Positions 1 to 5,764 of a stretch of DNA of 5,764 nt are shown piece after piece; the first letter of the stretch is position 1; every line of letters begins with the position of its first letter. The DNA comes from Limnohabitans sp. (GTDB taxonomy: Bacteria; Pseudomonadota; Gammaproteobacteria; Burkholderiales; Burkholderiaceae_C). The DNA lies in assembly GCA_021731425.1 (NCBI GenBank), contig JAKFXJ010000055.1, forward strand, positions 1 through 5,764. The letters run 5' to 3'. Position numbers and translations under genes: made by a program. The notes beneath the pieces were generated by a model, which was not told where the DNA came from, ran no database searches, and saw only the letters and a list, made by a program, of their open reading frames with translations.

Positions 1-1
1 T

Positions 2-1135
2 GTGGGCCTGTGCCCCGAGCGCACAAAGCGCCTGATGGATGTGTTGCGACACGAAGTCGACAGCGGCAGGTTGCCGGGGGCTGTGGCCATGATCGCCCGG
101 CGCGGGCAGATCGGCCTGCTGGAGGCCGTGGGCCAGCAAGACCCGGCCACGGGCACGCCCATGCAGATCAACAGCATCTTCCGCATTTATTCGATGACCA
201 AGCCGGTCGTTTCGGTGGCGGTCATGATGCTGGTTGAGCGTGGGCAATTGCTGCTCTCCGATCTGGTCAGCCGTTGGTTGCCCGAATTTGCCCACCAGCA
301 AGTGGCCACCGCGCAGAGGCTGGAACCGGTCAAGCAAGAGGCCACGGTGCAAGACCTGCTGCGCCACACGGCCGGGCTGACCTATGAATTTTTGGGCACC
401 TCGCCCGTGCAGCTGCAATACGCACAAGCCAAGATCGCCTCACGCGAGCGCACCAACGCCGAGTTCTCCCAAACCCTGGCGGCCATGCCGCTGCAGTTCC
501 AGCCGGGCAGCGTGTGGGCTTACAGCCGCGCCACCGATGTGCTGGGGCGACTGGTCGAGGTGGTCAGCGGGCAAGGGTTGGGCGCTTTCTTGCAAGCCGA
601 GATTTTTGGCCCAATGGGCATGGTGGACACAGGCTTTGCTGTGCCTCCCGATCAACACCACCGCATTGCCGAGCCCTTTGCACACGACCCTGACGGTGGC
701 GTGCCGATGAAGGTGCTCGACCCCCGCCAAGTGCCCGCCATGGAAGGCGGCGGCGGTGGCCTCATGTCCACCACGCTGGACTTCGCCCGCTTTTTGCAGT
801 TCTTGCGCAACCGGGGCGAGCTGAACGGCGTGCGCCTGCTGGGCCCGCACACGGTGGACTACATGACCGCCGACCACCTGGGCGGCATCCCGGCCGATGG
901 CACGCTGCTGCCCCCTGGCCACGGCTTTGGTCTTGGGTTTGCGGTGCGCACCCATTTGGGCCTGGCGCCTGTACCCGGCTCGGTGGGCCTCTATTACTGG
1001 GGTGGCATCGCGGGCACCACCTTCTTTGTGGACCCGGCACTCGACATGTATGCCATGCTGATGGTCCAGGCGCCCAACCAACGGGATTACTATCGCCCCC
1101 TGTTCCGCGACCTGGTGTATGCGGCGCTGCTGTAA
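2..1135 (+). CDS. Beta-lactamase-fold serine hydrolase, family VIII esterase-like (5' end uncertain)
   Basis: This is a serine hydrolase of the class C beta-lactamase / penicillin-binding-protein fold (COG1680 type), probably an esterase rather than a beta-lactamase. Counting from the GTG at base 2, the nucleophile box SMTK is at residues 64-67 (Ser64 attacks, Lys67 is the general base). The second box is Y174-S-R in the context YSRATDVLG. It has Arg where beta-lactamases have Asn, but the YSxAxDVLG form is known from EstB-like family VIII carboxylesterases. The third box is W333-G-G followed by a TTFFVDP strand, matching the WGG that replaces KTG/HxG in that family. At 377 residues it is close to the usual 380-400. 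No signal peptide or membrane segment is visible, so a cytoplasmic location is likely. The start is unsafe: the GTG lies at the window edge, the frame is open to the left, and ATG 35 is an alternative. The ligase gene follows after 28 bases on the same strand, suggesting one operon. The substrate is unknown. Confidence 0.88.
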   Translation: MGLCPERTKRLMDVLRHEVDSGRLPGAVAMIARRGQIGLLEAVGQQDPATGTPMQINSIFRIYSMTKPVVSVAVMMLVERGQLLLSDLVSRWLPEFAHQQVATAQRLEPVKQEATVQDLLRHTAGLTYEFLGTSPVQLQYAQAKIASRERTNAEFSQTLAAMPLQFQPGSVWAYSRATDVLGRLVEVVSGQGLGAFLQAEIFGPMGMVDTGFAVPPDQHHRIAEPFAHDPDGGVPMKVLDPRQVPAMEGGGGGLMSTTLDFARFLQFLRNRGELNGVRLLGPHTVDYMTADHLGGIPADGTLLPPGHGFGLGFAVRTHLGLAPVPGSVGLYYWGGIAGTTFFVDPALDMYAMLMVQAPNQRDYYRPLFRDLVYAALL

Positions 1136-1150
1136 AAAATTCAAAACACT

Positions 1151-1154
1151 GGAG
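1151..1154 (+). promoter_or_regulatory. Ribosome binding site of the acyl-CoA ligase gene
   Basis: GGAG lies 9 bases before the ATG at 1164, within the 28-base gap after the upstream hydrolase stop. It decides the start. The in-frame ATG at 1119 overlaps the end of the hydrolase gene, has no such site, and would add 15 residues not expected in this family. Confidence 0.65.
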
Positions 1155-1163
1155 ACTTTTGCC

Positions 1164-2786
1164 ATGTCCACATCTGGCCTGATGATGACCCGCCCCTTGC
1201 TCATTTCGGGCATTCTTGAACACGCCGCTGCGCAATTTGGCGAACAAGAAATCGTTTCGCGCGAGACGCACGGCCCCTTGCACCGCAGCACCTTTGCCCA
1301 GGTAGCCAAGCGTTCGCGCCAACTGGCCAATGCCCTGGCTCAGATGGGCCTCAAAGCTGGCAGCGCGATGGGCTCTATCGCCTGGAACAACCACCGCCAC
1401 CTGGAGGCGTATTACGCCGTCTCGGGCAGCGGCATGGTCATGCACACCTGCAACCCGCGCCTGCACCCGCAGCAGCTGATCTATGTGATCAACCACGCCG
1501 AAGACGAAGTGGTGTTGTTTGACGCCACCTTCGCGCCGCTGGTCAAGGGCATTGCCGCGCATTGCCCTAAGGTCCGCGCCTGGGTGTGCCTGGCCGATGC
1601 GGCCAACACACCCGTTATCGAGGGCGTGGCCAATGTGATGAATTACGAAGGCCTGCTCACCGGCCACAGCGACAGCTTCGACTGGCCCGAATTGGACGAT
1701 CAAACCGGCGCTGCGCTGTGCTACACCTCGGGCACCACCGGCAACCCCAAGGGCGTGCTGTACACGCACCGCGCCATCGTGCTGGATGCGACCACCGCCT
1801 GCCTGCCCGATGTGCTGGGCTTCTCCACACAAGAGACTGTGCTGCCCGTGGTGCCCATGTTCCACATCAACGCCTGGTGCATCCCCTACGCCGCGCTGGT
1901 GGCAGGCACCAAGCTGGTCTTGCCCGGTCCCAAACTCGACGGCCCCAGCTTGTACGAACTGATGGACAGCGAGCAGGTCACCATCAGTGCGGGCGTGCCC
2001 ACCATCTGGATGGGCCTGATCCAGCATGTGGAGCAAAACAACTTGCGCTTTGCCCACATGAAACGCACTGCGGTGGGCGGCTCGGCCATGCCCATGGCAC
2101 TGATCGCCAAGTTCATGGACAACTACGGCGTGGAGGTGCGCCACGGCTGGGGCATGACCGAGACCACGGCTGTCGCCACCATGAGCATCTTGACGCGCAC
2201 CGATCGCCTCAAACCCGCCGCCGAGCAACATGCCATCGTGGCCAAACAGGGCCGCGCGGTCTCGGGCATCGAGATCAAAATCGTAGATGAAAACGGCGCC
2301 ACCCTGCCACGCGACGGCACATCGCAAGGTGAGTTGATGGTGCGCGGCCAGTGGATCGTAGAGCGCTACTTCAAGGCCGAGAAAACCGCGCTGGTGGATG
2401 GCTGGTTCCCCACCGGGGACATCGCCACCATCGACGCACAAGGCACCATGCAGATCCGCGACCGCACCAAGGACGTGATCAAAACCGGTGGCGAATGGAT
2501 CAGCTCCATCGATCTGGAAAATGCCGCCATCGGTCACCCGGCCGTGGCCATGGCTGCGGTGATTGGCGTCAAACACCCCAAGTGGGACGAGCGCCCGCTG
2601 CTGTTCATCGTGCGCAAGCCAGGGCAGTCACTGGAGAAACAAGAGATCCTCGACTTCCTCACCACCAAGGTGGCCAAGTGGTGGGTGCCCGACGACGTGG
2701 TCTTCCTCGAATCTCTGCCCGTGGGCGGCACGGGCAAGGTGCAGAAGAACGACCTGCGCAAGGACTACGGCGGCGTGTTCAGCTGA
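1164..2786 (+). CDS. Acyl-CoA ligase, 3-(methylthio)propionyl-CoA ligase (DmdB)-like / fatty-acid-CoA ligase
   Basis: This is an ANL-superfamily AMP-forming ligase. It activates a carboxylic acid with ATP to the acyl-adenylate and transfers it to CoA, acting in the cytoplasm. At 540 residues it has the full family length, with all core motifs intact. The P-loop A3 motif [11 protein letters not shown] is at residues 187-197 and A5 GWGMTET at 328-334. A7 GWFPTGD is at 413-419, with the ribose-binding Asp419. The hinge motif A8 [16 protein letters not shown] is at 432-447, and A10 GGTGKVQK has catalytic Lys525. The N-terminal block (MMTRPLLIS, then [16 protein letters not shown] and [11 protein letters not shown]) resembles DmdB-type ligases, which also take ordinary short- and medium-chain acids. 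The name therefore does not prove DMSP metabolism, and no other DMSP demethylation gene is in the window. ATG 1164 was chosen for its Shine-Dalgarno site and family N-terminus. The gene is probably translated from one mRNA with the upstream hydrolase. Substrate chain length is not readable. Confidence 0.93.
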   Translation: MSTSGLMMTRPLLISGILEHAAAQFGEQEIVSRETHGPLHRSTFAQVAKRSRQLANALAQMGLKAGSAMGSIAWNNHRHLEAYYAVSGSGMVMHTCNPRLHPQQLIYVINHAEDEVVLFDATFAPLVKGIAAHCPKVRAWVCLADAANTPVIEGVANVMNYEGLLTGHSDSFDWPELDDQTGAALCYTSGTTGNPKGVLYTHRAIVLDATTACLPDVLGFSTQETVLPVVPMFHINAWCIPYAALVAGTKLVLPGPKLDGPSLYELMDSEQVTISAGVPTIWMGLIQHVEQNNLRFAHMKRTAVGGSAMPMALIAKFMDNYGVEVRHGWGMTETTAVATMSILTRTDRLKPAAEQHAIVAKQGRAVSGIEIKIVDENGATLPRDGTSQGELMVRGQWIVERYFKAEKTALVDGWFPTGDIATIDAQGTMQIRDRTKDVIKTGGEWISSIDLENAAIGHPAVAMAAVIGVKHPKWDERPLLFIVRKPGQSLEKQEILDFLTTKVAKWWVPDDVVFLESLPVGGTGKVQKNDLRKDYGGVFS

Positions 2787-2797
2787 TCATTTTCAGC
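2782..2797. other. Weak hairpin at the convergent gene ends
   Basis: GCTGA (2782-2786) and TCAGC (2793-2797) can pair as a 5-bp stem with a 6-base loop. The stem includes the ligase stop codon and lies in the 14-base gap before the end of the GST gene. No T-run follows on either strand, so it is at best a weak element and not a convincing intrinsic terminator. Confidence 0.25.
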
Positions 2798-2800
2798 CCC

Positions 2801-3421
2801 TCACACCTTGGCACTCGGCCGCTCGTTCATGCGGTCGCGCCAGGCTTGCAGGGCGCTCATGCCCTCGTCGCCGGGCACGAACTTCATCAAGCCCCGCGCA
2901 AACTCCAGCGCACAAAACGCGGTGATGTCGGCGATGGTGAAGCGCTCGCCCGCGATGAAGGGCTGCTTTTGCAGGCGCTGGTCAAAGCCCCGCGCCACAT
3001 CGCGCACCTTTTCGGCTTGCGAGCGCCCAAACTCGGGGAACTGGGGTTTCTCTAAAGCCGCCAAGCCCGGGTGGCTGTGGCGAATCGCGTTGGCGATGCC
3101 CCCCAGCAAATACAGCTCCACCTGACGGTCGGCCATCTCAATGAAGCCGCGCTCGTCGCCGTCTACGCCCATCAAATTGGTCTCGGGGTAGCGGCCCTCC
3201 AGCAAGGTGCAGATCGCTCGCGTCTCGGTGATCACACGGCCGTCGTCCAGCTCCAACGCAGGCACTTTGGCCAGCGGGCTTTTGGCCAAATATTCGGGCG
3301 TGCGGTGCTCGCCGCCGTTCAGGTCCATGTTGACCATCTCAATGCCGGTGATGTTTTTTTCAATCAAAAACATCAACACCCGGCGAGGGCTGGGGGCGCG
3401 GTGGGCGGTGTAGAGCTTCAT
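2801..3421 (-). CDS. Glutathione S-transferase, Gtt2-like
   Basis: This is a cytosolic GST-fold protein of 206 residues, a normal length. The N-terminal thioredoxin-like domain covers about residues 1-78. It starts MKLYTAHRAPSPRRV, with the PRRV and FLIEKNI pattern seen in yeast Gtt2-like bacterial GSTs. The conserved cis-proline motif V53-P54-A-L and the glutathione gamma-Glu-binding site follow. That site reads E66-T67, where most relatives have Glu-Ser; Thr keeps the hydroxyl. The all-helical C-terminal domain (about 90-206) carries the N-capping box FTIAD (Thr162, Asp165), needed for folding of this domain. The family conjugates glutathione to electrophiles or reduces peroxides; this member's substrate is unknown. 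The start at 3421 is supported by AAGGA 5 bases upstream. The gene runs against the ligase (14-base gap) and diverges from the dehydrogenase, so it is its own transcription unit. A link to acyl-CoA catabolism is possible but unproven. Confidence 0.92.
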   Translation of the reverse strand: MKLYTAHRAPSPRRVLMFLIEKNITGIEMVNMDLNGGEHRTPEYLAKSPLAKVPALELDDGRVITETRAICTLLEGRYPETNLMGVDGDERGFIEMADRQVELYLLGGIANAIRHSHPGLAALEKPQFPEFGRSQAEKVRDVARGFDQRLQKQPFIAGERFTIADITAFCALEFARGLMKFVPGDEGMSALQAWRDRMNERPSAKV

Positions 3422-3640
3422 GGTTTTCCTTTTGGGGGCAAGGGCCTATTCAAGTCTTGGGCCGTGGCGTGCAGACTAGCACCCGCCTGTTCTCGAGCGT
3501 GCCACACAGATGACAGGCCGCTTTAAACCTCGAGAAAAGACGCCCGGGCGACAGCAAGTCGCAGGCCGGACAGGACAACCCCCGCGCAACCTTTCCAATC
3601 CTCATCAGACACCCTGTTCAACGATTTGAAAAACCTGACC
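3422..3640. promoter_or_regulatory. Divergent intergenic region between GST and acyl-CoA dehydrogenase, with several dyads
   Basis: This 219-base gap must hold the start signals of both divergent genes. Visible structure includes an inverted repeat TTCTCGAG (3490-3497) / CTCGAGAA (3529-3536) with a 31-base spacer, in which each arm contains the palindrome CTCGAG, with centres 37 bases apart. There is also a perfect 10-base palindrome CGCCCGGGCG (3541-3550) and a 5-bp stem GCGAC/GTCGC (3548-3552, 3558-3562). The short A+T island TTTAAA (3522-3527) lies between the repeat arms. Toward the GST, TGCTAGTCT (3481-3473, minus strand) resembles an extended -10 element, but no -35 match stands at the right distance. 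No sigma-70 promoter can be called for the dehydrogenase. The dyads could be operator sites for a shared regulator; no regulator gene is in the window. Confidence 0.5.
3427..3431 (-). promoter_or_regulatory. Ribosome binding site of the GST gene
   Basis: Read on the minus strand, AAGGA ends 5 bases before the ATG at 3421-3419. This is a good Shine-Dalgarno match and supports that start. It is clearly stronger than anything before the divergent dehydrogenase gene. Confidence 0.65.
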
Positions 3641-4828
3641 ATGAACTTCGACATCCCACCGGACATTGCGGCCCTGCGTGACCGCACACGGCAGTTCATC
3701 GCCGAACAGGTGATCCCGCTGGAGGGCGACCCGCGCCACGGCCATCACGGCCCGTCCGAAGATTTGCGCCGGGAATTGGTGGCCCGCGCACGCGCTGCGG
3801 GCTTGCTCACGCCACACGCCTCCAAGGCCATGGGGGGTCTGGGCCTGAACCACATCGCCAAAGCGGTGGTGTTTGAAGAAGCCGGTTACTCCAACCTGGG
3901 GCCCACCGCGCTCAACATCCACGCGCCCGACGAAGGCAACATCCACCTCATGGAAGAGGTGGCCACTCCGGCACAAAAAGAGCGCTGGCTGCGCCCGCAG
4001 GTGGCGGGCCTCACACGCTCATGCTTTGCCATGACCGAGCCCGACCCTGGGGCGGGCGCTGACCCGTCGATGCTCCAAACCACCGCCGTGCAAGAGGGCG
4101 ACGACTACCTGATCAACGGCCTCAAGTGGTTCATCACCGGGGCCGACGGCGCGGATTACATCATCGTCATGGCCCGCATGGAAGACGGCACGGCCACCAT
4201 GTTTTTGACCGACATGGACAAAGCGGGCATCACGCTCGAGCGCAGCATGGATGCGATGGACAACTGCTTCACAGGCGGCCATGGCGTGCTGCGCTTTGAC
4301 AACGTGCGCGTGCCCGCCAGCGATGTGCTGGGCGAAGTGGGCCAGGGTTTTCGCTACGCGCAGATTCGGCTCGCACCTGCCCGCCTGACGCACTGCATGC
4401 GCTGGTTGGGGCAGGCCCGCCGTGCGCACGACATTGCACTCGCCTACGCCAGCCGCCGCCACGCCTTTGGCAAACCGCTGGCCGAACACGAAGGCGTGGG
4501 CTTCATGCTGGCCGACAACGACATCGACCTGCACACCGCCCGCCTGCATATCTGGCACACCGCCTGGCTGCTCGACCAAGGTCAAAAAGGCGGCTTTGAA
4601 TCGAGCCGCGCCAAAGTGGCCTGTTCCGAAGCCGAGTGGCGCGTGGTGGACCGCTGCGTGCAAATTCTGGGTGGTCAGGGCGTGACAGCAGAGACGCCTG
4701 TGATGCGCATCTTCATGGACATGCGGGCCTTCCGAATTTATGACGGCCCGAGCGAAGTGCACCGCTGGAGCATGGCCCGAAAGCTGGTCTACAAATCCCA
4801 GCAGGCCGCCAAAGCGGCCCTGGGCTAA
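3641..4828 (+). CDS. Acyl-CoA dehydrogenase family protein, ACAD10/11-like
   Basis: This FAD-dependent flavoenzyme oxidises an acyl-CoA to the 2-enoyl-CoA and passes electrons to electron-transfer flavoprotein, the first oxidation of beta-oxidation-type pathways. At 395 residues it is full length. The N-terminal helical domain is about 1-125. The beta domain contains CFAMTEPDPGAG (from 128) and the flavin-binding WFITG (163-167). The C-terminal helical domain has the FAD-contacting RHAFGK (273-278), QILGGQG (341-347) and the closing motif YDGPSEVHRWSMARK (from 367). Asp368 sits where medium-chain acyl-CoA dehydrogenases carry the catalytic Glu of YEGT. The D-G-P-x-E-V-H form is characteristic of the ACAD10/11-like subgroup, so the enzyme is probably active with Asp as base. 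ATG 3641 is preferred over TTG 3626 because the family N-terminus begins there, though neither has a clear Shine-Dalgarno site. A serine hydrolase gene follows after 42 bases, probably in the same operon. The acyl substrate is unknown. Confidence 0.93.
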   Translation: MNFDIPPDIAALRDRTRQFIAEQVIPLEGDPRHGHHGPSEDLRRELVARARAAGLLTPHASKAMGGLGLNHIAKAVVFEEAGYSNLGPTALNIHAPDEGNIHLMEEVATPAQKERWLRPQVAGLTRSCFAMTEPDPGAGADPSMLQTTAVQEGDDYLINGLKWFITGADGADYIIVMARMEDGTATMFLTDMDKAGITLERSMDAMDNCFTGGHGVLRFDNVRVPASDVLGEVGQGFRYAQIRLAPARLTHCMRWLGQARRAHDIALAYASRRHAFGKPLAEHEGVGFMLADNDIDLHTARLHIWHTAWLLDQGQKGGFESSRAKVACSEAEWRVVDRCVQILGGQGVTAETPVMRIFMDMRAFRIYDGPSEVHRWSMARKLVYKSQQAAKAALG

Positions 4829-4870
4829 GCGCCGCCCCAAAACGCCCACTTCAACCCTGCGAGTTTGCTC

Positions 4871-5764
4871 ATGACCCCATCCCTGGCATCCACCGTTGAA
4901 TTCATCCAATCGTGTGAAACACCCTGGTCGCGTGACACCTCACCGCCTTGGGGCATCCATGAAGCGGACCCACCGCCCTACAACCGTTTGTATGGCCCGG
5001 TGCACGGCAGAGGGCCCGTGTCTGGGGTTTTGTATCACCAACACCAGTTGTTGGCCCAATGGGGCGAGCCCCACAAGGCCGACCTGACCTTCAGTGTGGC
5101 CAAGACTTATTTGGCCTTGCTGGCCGGTCTGGCGTTTGACCAAGGACTGATCCCCAACGTCCACACCCCTGTGGCTGAGCAATGCCCCGGCATTGGCTTT
5201 GAAGGCGAGAGGCTGTCGCGCATCACTTGGCACCATTTGTTGCAGCAAACCAGCGAGTGGGAAGGCACTTGTTTGGGCATTCCCGAACAAGTGGACCGCT
5301 ACCGCTGGCTGGCATATCAAACGGGTCAGGCCGATGGCCAAAAGGGCGATGCCAGGCCACTGGGCGAGCCGGGCTCGCGGTTTGAGTACAACGACGTGCG
5401 CATCAACCAACTGTCATTGGCCTTGCTGCACTTGTTCAAGCGTCCCCTGCCCGAGGTGTTTGAAGAATTTTTCCGCAAACCTCTGGGCTGCTTGGATGAC
5501 TTTCAATGGGTGGGATACGAGCAAGGCTGGACCGAAGTCAAGGGCCAACGCATGATGTCTGTCCCCGGGGGCAGCCACTGGGGTGGCGGGGTGTCGATCT
5601 CGGCCATGGACCAAGCGCGGATTGGCCTGATGCTCATGGGCCAAGGCCAGTACAAAGGCCAACAAATTTTGTCCAAAAAATGGCTCGAGATGATGCAGCA
5701 GCCCTGCAACATCGCGCCCTATTACGGCTACCTGATTTGGTTGAACAAAGACGGGGCACTGTTC
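4871..5764 (+). CDS. Beta-lactamase-fold serine hydrolase, 3' end cut by window
   Basis: The open frame runs from ATG 4871 to the last base, giving 298 residues without a stop. It is a serine hydrolase of the class C beta-lactamase-related group. The nucleophile box is S75-V-A-K78. The second box is Y173-N-D in EYNDVRIN, and a Gly-rich SHWGGG segment lies at about 238-243. Relatives usually run to about 370-400 residues, so roughly the last quarter, including the third active-site box (HxG/KTG type), should lie beyond the right edge. No signal peptide is seen. It differs strongly from the hydrolase at the left of the window: only the fold and motif order are shared, so it is not a recent duplicate. 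A weak GAG 7 bases before the ATG is the only ribosome-binding hint. It follows the dehydrogenase by 42 bases. Half of its Leu codons are TTG, unlike its CTG-rich neighbours. Likely activities are esterase, amidase or lactonase; the substrate is unknown. Confidence 0.87.
   Translation, partial: MTPSLASTVEFIQSCETPWSRDTSPPWGIHEADPPPYNRLYGPVHGRGPVSGVLYHQHQLLAQWGEPHKADLTFSVAKTYLALLAGLAFDQGLIPNVHTPVAEQCPGIGFEGERLSRITWHHLLQQTSEWEGTCLGIPEQVDRYRWLAYQTGQADGQKGDARPLGEPGSRFEYNDVRINQLSLALLHLFKRPLPEVFEEFFRKPLGCLDDFQWVGYEQGWTEVKGQRMMSVPGGSHWGGGVSISAMDQARIGLMLMGQGQYKGQQILSKKWLEMMQQPCNIAPYYGYLIWLNKDGALF

Noticed and set aside
1119..1163. ATG 1119 as the ligase start, overlapping the hydrolase stop
   Set aside because: The added 15 residues are not family-like, and GGAG at 1151-1154 points to ATG 1164.
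762..2576. A 604-codon open frame on the minus strand covering the end of the left hydrolase and most of the ligase gene
   Set aside because: It runs opposite two clearly conserved genes and their intergenic gap. Its translation is rich in His, Gly, Gln and Val with no recognisable domain. Long stop-free antisense frames are expected opposite GC-rich coding DNA.
2787..2800. A possible bidirectional terminator between the convergent ligase and GST genes
   Set aside because: The only hairpin has a 5-bp stem and no T-run on either side, which is too weak to call an intrinsic terminator.
3353..3359. A slippery heptamer A AAA AAC in the zero frame of the GST gene (codons for Glu-Lys-Asn, residues 21-23)
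   Set aside because: The Glu-Lys pair is conserved in the family, so the A-run follows from coding. A -1 shift here would reach a TGA within a few codons and yield only a very short peptide.
3626..3640. TTG 3626 as the dehydrogenase start, adding five residues
   Set aside because: It is a rare start codon without a ribosome site, and the family N-terminus fits the ATG at 3641.
1164..4828. A DMSP demethylation cluster built from the DmdB-like ligase and the dehydrogenase
   Set aside because: The dehydrogenase is about 395 residues with ACAD10/11-like motifs, not the longer DmdC type, and no DmdA or DmdD gene is present.
4019..4909. A 296-codon minus-strand open frame opposite the dehydrogenase (and a similar one at 440-1330 opposite the left hydrolase)
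   Set aside because: Both are His/Gly/Ala-rich shadows of well-supported genes, with no motifs of their own.

Overview
The window is ordinary GC-rich bacterial chromosome, densely packed with five protein genes. GC content is high, Leu codons are mainly CTG, gaps are short, and the protein families are typical of acid-degrading soil and freshwater Proteobacteria. Together these suggest a betaproteobacterium of the Burkholderiales, plausibly Comamonadaceae. That placement is an inference from style and carries only moderate confidence. There are no RNA genes, mobile elements, CRISPR arrays or phage traces. No stretch over 300 bases lacks a gene; the longest gap is 219 bases.

Layout: (1) 2-1135 (+), a beta-lactamase-fold serine hydrolase resembling family VIII esterases, whose true start may lie left of the window. 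(2) 1164-2786 (+), an acyl-CoA ligase of the 3-(methylthio)propionyl-CoA ligase (DmdB)-like / medium- to long-chain group, 28 bases downstream of gene 1 and probably co-transcribed with it. (3) 2801-3421 (-), a Gtt2-like glutathione S-transferase, convergent with the ligase across 14 bases. (4) 3641-4828 (+), an acyl-CoA dehydrogenase of the ACAD10/11-like type, divergent from the GST across a 219-base control region. (5) 4871 to the window end (+), a second, distantly related beta-lactamase-fold serine hydrolase, cut by the right edge and 42 bases downstream of the dehydrogenase.

A coherent but unproven reading is a small carboxylic-acid catabolic locus. Esterase-type hydrolases would release an acid from an ester, amide or lactone, the ligase would activate it to the CoA thioester, and the FAD-dependent dehydrogenase would introduce the alpha,beta double bond. 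The GST may handle electrophilic intermediates or be unrelated. The substrate cannot be read from the sequence. I found no convincing evidence of a new biological system. The points most worth a second look are the Asp at the dehydrogenase's usual Glu catalytic position, the dyad-rich divergent intergenic region, the pairing of two unlike SxxK hydrolases with acyl-CoA genes, and the different leucine codon use of the last gene.
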